Under the pieces are notes generated by a model, which was not told the DNA's origin, did not search any database, and saw only the letters and a program-made list of their open reading frames with translations. From the NCBI GenBank assembly GCA_017307505.1, contig JAFKEE010000069.1:1-42502 (forward strand): a stretch of DNA of 42,502 nucleotides. The letters run 5' to 3'. The position numbers and the translations under genes were made by a program. This document shows positions 1 to 12,376 of the stretch, in pieces. Positions within the stretch are counted from its first letter, which is position 1; each line of letters opens with the position of its first letter. This DNA is from Acidobacteriota bacterium (GTDB lineage Bacteria > Acidobacteriota > Terriglobia > Bryobacterales > Bryobacteraceae).

Positions 1-33
1 CCGAACCCCGAGCCCAACAACCACGTCAGTAAG

Positions 34-114
34 GCGGACGCCCTCGTCCGCAGCGGGTCCCCCGACCCGCTCACTCCATCAGCGGCCCATTCGAGGCGAC
101 TTCTCGATCGGGCC
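34..114. other. Three consecutive hairpin-forming inverted repeats upstream of larE
   Basis: Three inverted repeats lie side by side. The first is a perfect 7-bp stem (34-40 with 45-51, 4-nt loop). The second is a perfect 8-bp stem (52-59 with 64-71, loop CCCC). The third is a bipartite stem in which 84-88 pairs with 110-114 and 91-95 pairs with 103-107, with a 2-nt mismatch bulge between. None is followed by a T-run, so a simple intrinsic terminator is not supported. They could be the tail of an upstream transcript, a regulatory structure or a chance product of high GC. The third covers the place where a -35 box for larE would lie. Confidence 0.45.
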
Positions 115-126
115 CCCACTTGCCGA

Positions 127-132
127 TATAAT
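127..132 (+). promoter_or_regulatory. Consensus -10 box 6 nt before the larE start (possible leaderless mRNA)
   Basis: A perfect TATAAT is followed by only six bases before the larE ATG at 139. Transcription normally starts about 6-8 nt after the -10 box, so the mRNA would begin at or next to the start codon. No good -35 hexamer is visible 16-18 nt upstream. There is no Shine-Dalgarno sequence before this ATG, which fits leaderless translation. Confidence 0.5.
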
Positions 133-138
133 GACGGC

Positions 139-996
139 ATGGCCGGACTTGTCACACTGTCGCCCCCCGTCCCGCTCGACGCGGCCTCGCTGCGGCTGAA
201 AGAAGAGCGCCTGTTCGGCATTTTGCGCTCCCTCGGTAGCGTACTTGTCGCCTATTCCGGCGGCACGGACTCGGCTTACCTCGCCTGGGCCGCCCGCCAG
301 GCCCTCGGCGACGCCGCAATCGCCGTCACCGCCGATTCGCCCTCCATTCCCGCGTCCCACAAGCGCGACGCCGTGGCCTTCGCCCAGCAGTTCGGCATCC
401 GCCACGAGATGATCCCCAGCCTCGAATTCGAGAACCCGGCCTACTCCGCCAACAACCCCGATCGCTGCTTCCACTGCAAGGACGAGCTCTTCCGGCGCAT
501 GGAGGAAATCGCCCCGCAGTTCGCAGGCAAGGCCATCATCTACGGAGTGAATAAGGACGACCTCGGCGACTACCGGCCCGGCCAGGGCGCTGCCCAGCAG
601 CATGGCGTCCGCGCGCCCCTCGTCGAGGCCGATCTCACCAAGGCCGAAATCCGCGAACTCTCCCGCCTTGCCGGGCTCCCCACCTGGGACCGTCCGGCTG
701 CCGCCTGCCTCAGTTCCCGCATTCCCTACGGCACGCCTGTCACGCCCGAGAACATCCGCCAGGTCGAGCAGGCCGAAGAGGAGCTCAAGGCCCTCGGCTT
801 CCGCCAGTTCCGCGTCCGCCATCACACCGAGATGGCGCGCATCGAAATCGCTCGCAGCGAGATGGAGAAGGCCCTCAGTCTGGATATGTGCGACCGCATC
901 ACGGCCATCTTCAAAGGGCTCGGCTTCACCTACGTCGCCCTCGACCTCAGCGGCTATCGCCAGGGTTCCATGAATGAGGTGCTGCCCGGGCGCTAG
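139..996 (+). CDS. larE: LarE-type ATP-dependent sacrificial sulfur transferase
   Basis: This 285-aa PP-loop enzyme is expected to convert the carboxylates of pyridinium-3,5-biscarboxylate mononucleotide to thiocarboxylates, making the nickel-pincer cofactor of lactate racemase. The PP-loop SGGTDS is at residues 40-45. A CxxC pair lies at C110 and C113 inside NPDRCFHCK, and a third cysteine, C190, sits in AACLSSRIPYG. In single-Cys LarE the last one is the sacrificed residue. In three-Cys LarE proteins the three cysteines are known to hold an iron-sulfur cluster, and this protein has the three-Cys layout. The ATG at 139 is kept because the homologous region starts soon after it and a -10 box lies just upstream. 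larA, larB and larC are not in the window. A reverse-strand ORF across the gene is a codon-bias shadow. Confidence 0.92.
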   Translation: MAGLVTLSPPVPLDAASLRLKEERLFGILRSLGSVLVAYSGGTDSAYLAWAARQALGDAAIAVTADSPSIPASHKRDAVAFAQQFGIRHEMIPSLEFENPAYSANNPDRCFHCKDELFRRMEEIAPQFAGKAIIYGVNKDDLGDYRPGQGAAQQHGVRAPLVEADLTKAEIRELSRLAGLPTWDRPAAACLSSRIPYGTPVTPENIRQVEQAEEELKALGFRQFRVRHHTEMARIEIARSEMEKALSLDMCDRITAIFKGLGFTYVALDLSGYRQGSMNEVLPGR

Positions 997-1020
997 CGCC
1001 AGGCAGAGAGGCCTCGCATT

Positions 1021-2345
1021 TTGGAACAACTCGACGACATCAAGGATACGCTGAACGAGTTCGCGTCCGGACTGCACCTGGAAGAGGAAGAACTCCCGGG
1101 CATTTTCGACGCCGGCCTGCTCGAAACCTCCCAGCAGTTGGAAGAACGCATCGCCGCCGTCTTCCCCGTGGAGATCGCCAAGCTCTCGCTGGGTCTGCGC
1201 CTCGCTACCAAGCTCCTCGTGGACGACCCCTCGCCGGAGCCCATGGCGCTCGTTCTCAACGAATTCGGCAGTCTCGTAGTCGAGATGAATGCCGAGCTCC
1301 GGAGGCAGCGCCAGGGGGCCGAGTGGCATCTGTCGCGCCAGTACGGGGAACTCGCGGAACATCTCACCGATGCTCCCAAACCCGCTGAGAACCAGGGCTT
1401 CAAGGAACTGCCCCGCATGCTGGTGGAGTGCCAGTGGCTGCGCACCGAGTTCGAGGTCCTGGCCCATGCCGCCGGCCTCAACCTCGGACGGACCCCGTTC
1501 GCCCGCGGCTTCTCCAAGGCCTCCGCGAAACGCTGGTCCCGCAAAGTGGGCCGCACCCCCGCCGGCCGCCTGTGCGCCGCGCTCGACCATCTCCAGCACG
1601 GCATCGAATACCGGGCCCGGCAGGTCTGGTTCCTGCGCCGCTCCACCACCGACGAAGCGTCGCTGCCCCTCATCTACGCCTGCGCCCACGCCGACGTCTT
1701 TCCGGACTTCCACCACTCGCTCACGGAAGCCGGCCTGGGCCTGGAGATCGCCAAACTGAAGGGACTGGCCCTCGGCCTCCAGTTACCCGACTTCGCGCTC
1801 TGCTTCGATTCGGCCGACTGGATGGCGCAATACGCGCTCAACTACCTGCTGCCCCCATCGCCCGGCGAATGGGCCGTCCGCCAGGCTTCGCAGCTCGAAC
1901 ACCTGCTCCGGTCGCGCCTCTCGCGCTGGTACTTCTGCGCCTACGACCACCGCCTGGAGCCGCTGGAGATGACCGCCGGCGTCCTCCGCATCGGCCGCCC
2001 GCTCTTCTACGAACGCGTAGCGGCCCACGCCCTCCTGGAGTATTCGCTTCTTCAGGGCGTGGCGTTCACCAGGGCCTCCGCCCCGTTCTACGTGGACGCC
2101 ATGGCGACCCTGGAACTCGAGTTCCTGCTGCTGTTCGATTGCTACCTGCTGCGCCTGCTCTACTATCCGAGGCTCAAGGCGCCCGAAGGCTGGTGTGACT
2201 ATCTGGGCGCCCTGCATGCGCTCCACTTCCTGGGGCATCGCAGTGCGGAGCTCGATACCTTCCGCCACGTGTTCTTGGCGAGAAGGGGTCTGCGCTCCGC
2301 ACTGGAGATCCTCTACCGCACCACCCACAACCACAGCGCGCTGAA

Positions 2346-2349
<4 letters not shown>
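1021..2349 (+). CDS. Unrecognised 442-aa helical protein
   Basis: I do not recognise this family. The frame opens with TTG at 1021, 24 nt after the larE stop, so the two genes are probably co-transcribed. No clear Shine-Dalgarno sequence supports that TTG and the true start could be further in. The N-terminal part is acidic (run of Glu near residues 20-25). The rest looks alpha-helical, with many Leu and aromatic residues, no signal peptide and no convincing transmembrane span. The C-terminal third is rich in His, Tyr and Arg. No metalloprotease HExxH motif, P-loop or Rossmann motif is visible. Codon use is typical of the neighbourhood (strong C/G at third positions), which supports real coding. 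Its position beside larE does not by itself imply a nickel role. Confidence 0.7.
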
Positions 2350-3602
<1,253 letters not shown>

Positions 3603-3614
3603 GGTGGTGACTCC

Positions 3615-4952
3615 TTACCCCTTCACCTGCATCGTCGTCGGATCCCAATCCACGGTCTTGCCGGAATAGAAGCTCATATTGGAGAGCAGCGCCGGACCAG
3701 CGGCCCGCAATCCGAACGTGGCGTCTTCCACCACCGGCTTCCGGGTACGAACTGCTTGGAAGAAGTTGGCGTGATGGTCCAGGTGGTCGCTGTAGCCGCG
3801 CGGCGGCATCCAGCGCTCGTCCTCGATGGGCCGCATGGAATCGGCCGTCTGCTTGTGCTGAGGATACTTGCGGCGGTGCTCTTCCTGGATCAGCTTCTGG
3901 GTCGCTGAGTCGAAGTTGCCGGCCGAAGTGCCGGGATCGGATTCAGGCGGCAGCTTCGAGAGCGTGACCCCGTTGCCGATCGTCATGACACCCTCGCTGC
4001 CCGTGAACGTGAAGCCCGAGCTCTCGCCCGCTCCGTTCACGAAGTTGACCCTGAGCTGGAGGTTGAACGCCGGATGCGCCGCCGTCTTCTCGTAATCGTA
4101 GAGTCCCAGCAGAATGTCCGGCACATCGCGGCCGTCTTTCCAGAACCGCAGTCCGCCGGAGCCGAACACTCGGTTCGGGCCAATCGCGCCGGTCACGAAG
4201 TGCATGCCGGAGAACAGGTGCACGAAGAGGTCGCCCGCCACGCCGGTGCCGTAGTCCTGGTAGTTGCGCCAGCGGAAGAACCGCGTCGCGTCAAAGGGCC
4301 GCTTCGGAGCGGAGCCGAGGAACCGGTCCCAATCCACGGTGGTGGGCGAAGCATCCAGAGGGATGGAATACTGCCACGCGCCCATGGCGGAGTTGCGATC
4401 CCACCACGCCTGCACCATGTTCAGTTCGCCGATCGCGCCGGAACGGAACAGGTCCTGCGCCTTCCGGTAGACAACGCTGGAAACGCGCTGGCTGCCCACC
4501 TGCAGAATCCGGTTCGTCCTGCGCGACGCCTCGATCACCTTGTGGCCGTCCTGCCACTTCTGGACCATCGGCTTCTCGACGTAGACGTCCTTGCCGGACT
4601 CCATCGCGGCAATGGCGATCGCGGCATGCCAGTGGTCGGGCGTGCCGATGATCACCGCGTCGATGTCCTTCCGGTTCAGGATCTCGCGGTAGTCTCGGGT
4701 GGTCGTCAACCCCGCGCCCCACTCTTCTTTTGCGCGCGTCAGCCGGCCCTGGTATAGGTCGCAGACAGCGACAAGCTTCGTCCCCGGCGTCGCGATCGCC
4801 GACTCCGTGTCGCCGGAACCCATGCCGCCGATGCCGATCGTGGCAAACTGGATCTTGTCATTGGGGGATTTGCCCGCGGTTTGAGCAATCGCCGGCAGGC
4901 TCCCGGCTGTCAGGGCCGTAGTCTGCAGGAAGTGACGTCTTGTCGATGCCAT
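3615..4952 (-). CDS. Tat-exported Gfo/Idh/MocA-family oxidoreductase (upstream copy)
   Basis: This 445-aa protein has an N-terminal twin-arginine signal (RRHFLQ starting at Arg5-Arg6, followed by a short hydrophobic, Ala/Gly-rich stretch), so it is probably exported already folded with bound NAD(P). The Rossmann motif GIGGMG follows near residues 40-45 and the EKP motif lies at 126-128. It is the first gene of a two-gene unit with its paralog at 2346-3602, with 12 nt between them. A TAGAAT sequence ends 6 nt before the ATG, which suggests a leaderless transcript. In Acidobacteriota and Planctomycetota such exported members are common and are thought to act on sugars or glycans; the substrate here is unknown. 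Confidence 0.9.
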   Translation of the reverse strand: MASTRRHFLQTTALTAGSLPAIAQTAGKSPNDKIQFATIGIGGMGSGDTESAIATPGTKLVAVCDLYQGRLTRAKEEWGAGLTTTRDYREILNRKDIDAVIIGTPDHWHAAIAIAAMESGKDVYVEKPMVQKWQDGHKVIEASRRTNRILQVGSQRVSSVVYRKAQDLFRSGAIGELNMVQAWWDRNSAMGAWQYSIPLDASPTTVDWDRFLGSAPKRPFDATRFFRWRNYQDYGTGVAGDLFVHLFSGMHFVTGAIGPNRVFGSGGLRFWKDGRDVPDILLGLYDYEKTAAHPAFNLQLRVNFVNGAGESSGFTFTGSEGVMTIGNGVTLSKLPPESDPGTSAGNFDSATQKLIQEEHRRKYPQHKQTADSMRPIEDERWMPPRGYSDHLDHHANFFQAVRTRKPVVEDATFGLRAAGPALLSNMSFYSGKTVDWDPTTMQVKG

Positions 4953-4958
4953 GCACTT

Positions 4959-4964
4959 ATTCTA
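4959..4964 (-). promoter_or_regulatory. Possible -10 box (TAGAAT) 6 nt before the ATG of the 3615-4952 gene
   Basis: On the minus strand TAGAAT is separated from the ATG at 4952 by six bases, the same spacing as TATAAT before larE. No Shine-Dalgarno sequence is present. On the plus strand the same short region also holds TCTAAT (4961-4966), with TTGTCG 15 nt upstream, which could serve the divergent PAP2 gene. Confidence 0.35.
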
Positions 4965-4992
4965 ATTGCAGCATCCCTCCGGTGGAGGGGGC

Positions 4993-5838
4993 TTGTTAAG
5001 GTTTCGCCGCTCCGAGCTGTTCTTCAGCGCCTATTTCGTCTACATGATCGGTGTGGCCTGGTTCCGGCCCATCGCCCCGGAGATCCGCACGCTGGTCGTC
5101 ACGCTGAATCTGGCGCTGATTCTCTGGTTTTTCCTGTTCGCCTGGGCCAACAAGGAGCGCGGCTTCCACCTGCTCGATCATGTCCGCGACTTCTATCCGC
5201 TGCCGCTCATCCTGCTCGCGTTCCGCGAAGTCGGCTGGATGGCCCTGCCGCACACATCGCGTGCCTTCGAGCTCTATTGGGTGAAATGGGATCGCCTGTT
5301 GCTGGACGATTGGGGTCTGCGCCGTGCACTGGAATCGCTCGGTCCAGTGCTCCCGAACCTTCTCGAGTTCTCTTACCTGCTGGTGTACGGAATCCCGGTC
5401 TACGTGGTGGCGGTCTTCTACCTTCACCACAAACGCGAGCGCCTCGACGACGCGTACAGCATCCTGCTCTTCGGCACGCTGACTACGTACGCGCTCTATC
5501 CGTTCTTTCCGAGCGAACCACCGCGCTCGGTTTTCCCGACCGCGGACCTGCCGATGATGTCGTCGCTACGTTTACTGAATCTGTGGATCGTGGGCGGATA
5601 CGGAATTCACACAAGTGTGTTTCCCAGCGGACACTCCGCCGCTGCATTTTCCGCGGCGTTCGCAGTAATGAAACTGTTGCCCGAAAAACCCTGGCCCGGC
5701 CGGATCCTGCTGATCCTGGCTATCCTGATTGCTCTGGCTACGGTCTACGGGCGCTATCACTTTGCGGCCGACACGGTCGCCGGGCTCTTCATGGCCCTGC
5801 TGGCCTTGGCCGTCACGGCGGGCTGGCGGCGGCGCTGA
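4993..5838 (+). CDS. PAP2_3-type membrane phosphatase or phosphotransferase
   Basis: This is a 281-aa integral membrane protein with about six hydrophobic segments. The PAP2 catalytic pieces are visible: PSGHS with His214, then YGRYHFAAD with His256 and Asp260, close to the last membrane span. The RYH-x3-D form resembles the PAP2_3 subfamily related to inositol phosphorylceramide synthases, rather than classic phosphatidate phosphatases, whose motif is SRx5Hx3D. The likely role is hydrolysis or transfer of a lipid-linked phosphate at the membrane. I place the start at TTG 4993, because GGTGGAGGGGG lies directly upstream. An in-frame TTG at 4966 has no ribosome site. The gene is divergent from the oxidoreductase pair, and its stop abuts the convergent propeller gene. 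Confidence 0.85.
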   Translation: MLRFRRSELFFSAYFVYMIGVAWFRPIAPEIRTLVVTLNLALILWFFLFAWANKERGFHLLDHVRDFYPLPLILLAFREVGWMALPHTSRAFELYWVKWDRLLLDDWGLRRALESLGPVLPNLLEFSYLLVYGIPVYVVAVFYLHHKRERLDDAYSILLFGTLTTYALYPFFPSEPPRSVFPTADLPMMSSLRLLNLWIVGGYGIHTSVFPSGHSAAAFSAAFAVMKLLPEKPWPGRILLILAILIALATVYGRYHFAADTVAGLFMALLALAVTAGWRRR

Positions 5839-7032
5839 TCAGGCCAGGCAGTACATGCCCGTATAGGCACCGGCGTAAACGCGGCCATCGGTGACCAGCG
5901 GGGAGACGAAACTCCAGCCCCGGCTGGATTCGGGCTGGAAGCGCCACAGTACCTGCCTGGACGGAATGTCGATCGCGGTCAGCCACGACTCGTGCTGAGT
6001 GCCGTTGGCGCCAACCGCCAGATACAGGATGTCACCGACCACGACGGGTGCAGTGTCGCAGTAGCCGGCTAGCGGGATGCGGTCCACGATGGCGCCGGTG
6101 GCGGAGTCGAGCCCGTAGACGTGGCCGTCAAAGCAGCCCACGTAAGCCCGGCTGGGGTTGACGGCCGGCACTGTGATGGCGCGGGGCGCCTTGAAAATCC
6201 AGCGCTGGCGGCCCGTCCCTGCATCCACGGCGAAAAGGTAGTTGTCCGACTTCCCATAGACCACGCCACCGGATACGGCCACCATATCCTGCAGGCGATC
6301 GTCGCTGCGGACGTTGGGCCGGCTGCGCGGGGAAAACTGCCACTTCAGTGCGCCCGTGCGGGCATCCAGGGCGAACAGCGCGGCGAATGTGCCCGTGCCG
6401 TCGAGCTTCAGGCCGCTGCCTCCAAAGTAGAGGGTTCCGTCGGCATACGCCGGCGCCGTGTGGCCGATCACCAGGTAGTGGGGCAGGGCGAAGGCGAACT
6501 TCCAGGCCACCCGGCCCGAGTGCGCGTCCAGCGCGTACAGGGTGAGGTTCTCGCTGGCCAGGTAGACCAGGTCGTCGACCACGAGCGGCGACTTGCTTTC
6601 GATCTTCCCGGTGGTGAGCCGCCAGCGCTCCTGGCCGGTCTTCAGATCGACGGCGAGAAACAGGCCGCGGTCCAACTCACGGACATCGCCGCTGCCGAAG
6701 TAGACGAGGCCCTTCGCGATGGTGGGCGGAGACGCCACATTGCCGGTCCGGAACGTCCACCGAGGCTTGCCGGTCTCGGCGTCGAGAGCAAAAAGGTCCT
6801 GGTAGACGTTCAGGCCGGAAACCAGCAACCCGTCGCCGAGAGCCGGTGTGCAGTGCTGCCGGCCACCGAGTTTGTAGGACCACCGGGCTCCGGTGAGATG
6901 CGGCAGGCCGGAAGTGACTGGACAGCCCGTGCGGGCAGGATCCGATCGATAGAGGCCGGCAGCCGCGTACGCAGGCGCAGCCGTGGCAAACGCGGCGCTT
7001 GAGGCGAGGAAGGAGCGTCGGGTAAGCAGCAT
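5839..7032 (-). CDS. Tat-exported PQQ-like beta-propeller protein
   Basis: This 397-aa protein begins with a twin-arginine signal (TRRSFLAS, Arg5-Arg6, then an Ala-rich segment ending near AYA). The rest is built from repeated PQQ-type blades recognisable by DAxTGxxxW/R-type turns (for example LDAETGKPRW, VDAGTGRQRW and LDARTGALKW). Such seven- or eight-bladed propellers occur in BamB-like scaffold proteins and in quinoprotein dehydrogenases. No quinoprotein-specific active-site residues could be assigned, so a binding or scaffold role is as likely as catalysis. The reading frame stays open upstream to 7254, but the ATG at 7032 is preferred because the Tat signal begins there. It lies downstream of carB on the same strand and is separated from it by strong hairpins. 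Confidence 0.85.
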   Translation of the reverse strand: MLLTRRSFLASSAAFATAAPAYAAAGLYRSDPARTGCPVTSGLPHLTGARWSYKLGGRQHCTPALGDGLLVSGLNVYQDLFALDAETGKPRWTFRTGNVASPPTIAKGLVYFGSGDVRELDRGLFLAVDLKTGQERWRLTTGKIESKSPLVVDDLVYLASENLTLYALDAHSGRVAWKFAFALPHYLVIGHTAPAYADGTLYFGGSGLKLDGTGTFAALFALDARTGALKWQFSPRSRPNVRSDDRLQDMVAVSGGVVYGKSDNYLFAVDAGTGRQRWIFKAPRAITVPAVNPSRAYVGCFDGHVYGLDSATGAIVDRIPLAGYCDTAPVVVGDILYLAVGANGTQHESWLTAIDIPSRQVLWRFQPESSRGWSFVSPLVTDGRVYAGAYTGMYCLA

Positions 7033-7086
7033 GAGGGTGCTACCTGTAAACGCGCAAACGGGCGGATGGTTGGGATCAAACAAAAT

Positions 7087-7110
7087 GGGCGCCGGTGCGG
7101 GCCGGCGCCC
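7087..7110 (-). terminator. Perfect 9-bp GC hairpin followed by ATTTTGTTTG, downstream of carB
   Basis: The arms 7087-7095 and 7102-7110 are perfectly complementary, with a 6-nt loop. Read on the minus strand the stem is followed by a T-rich run (ATTTTGTTTG), so it fits an intrinsic terminator for carAB. Its arms GGGCGCCGG/CCGGCGCCC are identical to the inner part of the hairpin after thiC (19393-19421). Confidence 0.7.
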
Positions 7111-7190
7111 AAAAGGGATCAGAAAAGCAGAGGAGCCGTGGACGCGGCTCCGCGATGGAGTGGGGCCGCGGGTGCGGCCACCAGGCAAAG

Positions 7191-7210
7191 CCGCCCGTGA
7201 GGACGGGCGG
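7191..7210 (-). terminator. Perfect 8-bp hairpin just after the carB stop
   Basis: The arms CCGCCCGT (7191-7198) and ACGGGCGG (7203-7210) flank a 4-nt loop, 16 nt beyond the carB stop. On the minus strand it is followed by CTTTGCC, only a weak T-run. It may help terminate the transcript or protect its 3' end, in tandem with the stronger hairpin at 7087-7110. Confidence 0.45.
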
Positions 7211-7226
7211 CGATGATTCAGGAAAG

Positions 7227-10439
<3,213 letters not shown>

Positions 10440-10441
10440 TC

Positions 10442-11575
10442 CTACTTCTTGTGCTCCTTCATCATCTGGGCGAAGTCCTCGAACAGGTATTGGGAATCGT
10501 GCGGCCCGGGAGCCGCCTCCGGATGGTACTGCACGCAGAAGAGCGGCTCAGAGCGATGCCGCAGCCCTTCCAGCGTCTGGTCGTTCAGGTTGATGTGCGA
10601 GAGATCGACGTCGCTGGTGTTGATCGAGTCCGGGTCGACGCAGAAGCCGTGGTTCTGCACGGTGATCTCCACCTTGTTGGTGCGGGTGTTGAGCACCGGG
10701 TGGTTGATGCCGCGATGGCCGAACTTGAGTTTGAAGGTCTTTCCGCCCAGCGCCAGGCCGATGATCTGATGGCCCAGGCAGATGCCGAAGATGGGCTTTT
10801 TGCCGATCATCTTGCGGATCTGCGCCGCCTGGTTTTCCAGAGGCTCCGGATCGCCGGGCCCGTTGGAGAGGAAGATCCCATCCGGGTTCAGCGCCAGAAC
10901 ATCCTCGGCCGAAGTTGTTGCGGGCACTACGGTGACCCGCGAGCCGATGGAGGTGAGACAGCGCAGGATATTGCGCTTGATCCCGAAGTCGTAGGCAACC
11001 ACGTGGAACTGTCCAGGCTCGTGCTGTTTGAGGATCTCCGAGGGCGAACAGGCCTCCACCGGTGTGTTCCACTCATAGGGCGCCTTGGTGGAAACGCGGG
11101 TAGCCAGTTCGAGGCCCGCCATCGACGGGCTCTTGCGGGCGATCTCGACGAGCTCCTCGGCCGTATGGCCGGCAGTCGAGAGGGCGCCGCGCATCACGCC
11201 GCCGATGCGCAGTTTACGCACCAGCGCGCGGGTGTCCATTTCCGAGATCACGGGTACGCCGTGTTGTTCCAGGAACTGGTCTGCCGTTCGCTGACTGCGC
11301 CAGTTGGACGGGGCTTCGGCCCATTCGCGGACGACGAGTCCTTCAATGAATGGGTGAGCGGATTCGTCATCACCGTCGTTGGTGCCGTAGTTACCAACTT
11401 GAGGATTTGTCAGAACGACAATTTGCCCTGTGTAAGACGGATCCGTGAACACTTCCTGATAGCCGGTGATGGAGGTATTGAAAACGACCTCCCCGGTGCG
11501 CACGATTCGTGCGCCATACGCGCGGCCCTGGTAGACGGTACCGTCCTCCAGGGCGAGGATGGCTGTGGTGGGCAA
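10442..11575 (-). CDS. carA: Carbamoyl-phosphate synthase small subunit (glutamine amidotransferase)
   Basis: This 377-aa protein supplies ammonia from glutamine to CarB through an internal tunnel. The N-terminal CPSase small-chain domain begins [17 protein letters not shown]. The class I glutamine amidotransferase domain carries the nucleophile Cys in [15 protein letters not shown] and a C-terminal His-Glu pair in [12 protein letters not shown] place the start at TTG 11575, because AGGAGAG lies about 5 nt upstream and the conserved start of the protein follows at once. The frame stays open to an ATG at 11602, but that would add nine residues containing the ribosome site itself. It is the first gene of carA-carB and is divergent from nikR. 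Confidence 0.95.
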   Translation of the reverse strand: MPTTAILALEDGTVYQGRAYGARIVRTGEVVFNTSITGYQEVFTDPSYTGQIVVLTNPQVGNYGTNDGDDESAHPFIEGLVVREWAEAPSNWRSQRTADQFLEQHGVPVISEMDTRALVRKLRIGGVMRGALSTAGHTAEELVEIARKSPSMAGLELATRVSTKAPYEWNTPVEACSPSEILKQHEPGQFHVVAYDFGIKRNILRCLTSIGSRVTVVPATTSAEDVLALNPDGIFLSNGPGDPEPLENQAAQIRKMIGKKPIFGICLGHQIIGLALGGKTFKLKFGHRGINHPVLNTRTNKVEITVQNHGFCVDPDSINTSDVDLSHINLNDQTLEGLRHRSEPLFCVQYHPEAAPGPHDSQYLFEDFAQMMKEHKK

Positions 11576-11910
11576 GCTCTCTCCTGTGATGGGGGACAAC
11601 ATCTATTTTTCCATTTCCGGGGCCAGTCTTCAACACTTCGGGCGAAATGATAGACTGACAAGAACACCAAATTTCACTGGACCGCCCCGAAACGGCGCAC
11701 GGAGCTGCGCGAAGCGGGCGACAGGATTCCTTTTTTCTTCCAAACAGTTACGAGGCGCGGTCTGATGCGGTCCTAGCGCGACCGGCGGGAGGGTGGACAC
11801 CTGTCCAGGGCTCCTTACGGAACGCGCCCGAAGGGTTCGCTGTCCAGGGCTGGATTGTTTCCAGGCGCGCAGGCCTTGAGGCGCGAGCTTTGCTGCCCGA
11901 TGATGGATAC
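11576..11910. promoter_or_regulatory. Divergent intergenic region between carA and nikR
   Basis: I find no gene in these 335 bases. It holds a palindrome TGGACA-CC-TGTCCA (11794-11807) and a 12-bp direct repeat CTGTCCAGGGCT at 11801-11812 and 11840-11851, both upstream of nikR. A pyrimidine stretch lies near 11728-11742. No convincing -35/-10 pair could be assigned for either gene. Confidence 0.5.
11794..11807. promoter_or_regulatory. Palindrome upstream of nikR, half-site repeated downstream
   Basis: TGGACA and TGTCCA form a perfect 6-bp inverted repeat around a CC centre. The right arm plus flank (CTGTCCAGGGCT) occurs again 39 nt later at 11840-11851. A regulator-binding site, possibly NikR itself acting on its own gene, is a reasonable guess. 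It does not match the E. coli NikR operator, and no binding evidence is available. Confidence 0.35.
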
Positions 11911-12318
11911 ATGGGCGAACTGGCACGCATCGGGGTTGCAATTGACGAAGACCTGTTGAAGCGCTTCGACACCTTGAACGAGAAGCGCGGCTACACCAAC
12001 CGCAGCGAGGCGTTCCGTGACCTGATCCGGGATGCACTGATCCAGGAATCGACAATGTCGCCGGAGGCTCCGGTGGTGGGCGCTCTGACCCTGGTGTACG
12101 ACCATCACGTGCGGATGTTGAGCGACAAGCTGACCGAGATCCAGCATGACCATCATGAGGAGATCGTCTCCACGCTGCATGTCCACCTGGATCACGACCA
12201 CTGCCTGGAAGTGCTGGTATTGCGGGGGCAATGCGGCAGCGTGCAGAAGATCGCCGACCGGCTGATCAGCACAAAAGGGGTCCAGCACGGCCGCCTGACG
12301 CTCACGGCCGCGGGTTGA
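11911..12318 (+). CDS. nikR: NikR-family nickel-responsive transcriptional regulator
   Basis: This is a 135-aa ribbon-helix-helix repressor with a C-terminal ACT-like nickel-binding domain. The N-terminal RHH part runs over residues 4-45. The nickel ligands of the family are all present: His79, His90, His92 and Cys98, within QHDHH and [12 protein letters not shown], aligning with E. coli His76, His87, His89 and Cys95. I chose ATG 11911 (MGELARIG) because family members start this way; a TTG at 11890 is in frame but adds an unconserved tail. No nickel transporter is beside it, but larE, which serves a nickel enzyme, lies 11 kb away. The downstream gene metX follows after 58 nt and may have its own promoter. 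Confidence 0.92.
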   Translation: MGELARIGVAIDEDLLKRFDTLNEKRGYTNRSEAFRDLIRDALIQESTMSPEAPVVGALTLVYDHHVRMLSDKLTEIQHDHHEEIVSTLHVHLDHDHCLEVLVLRGQCGSVQKIADRLISTKGVQHGRLTLTAAG

Positions 12319-12333
12319 TCGGGCGGCTCAGGC

Positions 12334-12339
12334 TACAAT
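12334..12339 (+). promoter_or_regulatory. Possible -10 box for metX
   Basis: TACAAT lies 37 nt before the metX ATG, in the short gap after nikR. A matching -35 hexamer at normal spacing is not seen; TTGATC is only 13 nt upstream. I see no SAM riboswitch in this gap. Confidence 0.25.
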
Positions 12340-12376
12340 AAGGACCAAAGGCGCTTCGCGCGCGATTGATCCTCCC

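Noticed and set aside
79-1716. 545-aa minus-strand ORF across larE and the 442-aa gene
   Set aside because: It is the antisense shadow of the larE and downstream frames in a high-GC genome. Its composition (Gly, Ala, Glu, His-rich without motifs) is typical of such shadows, and larE is certain.
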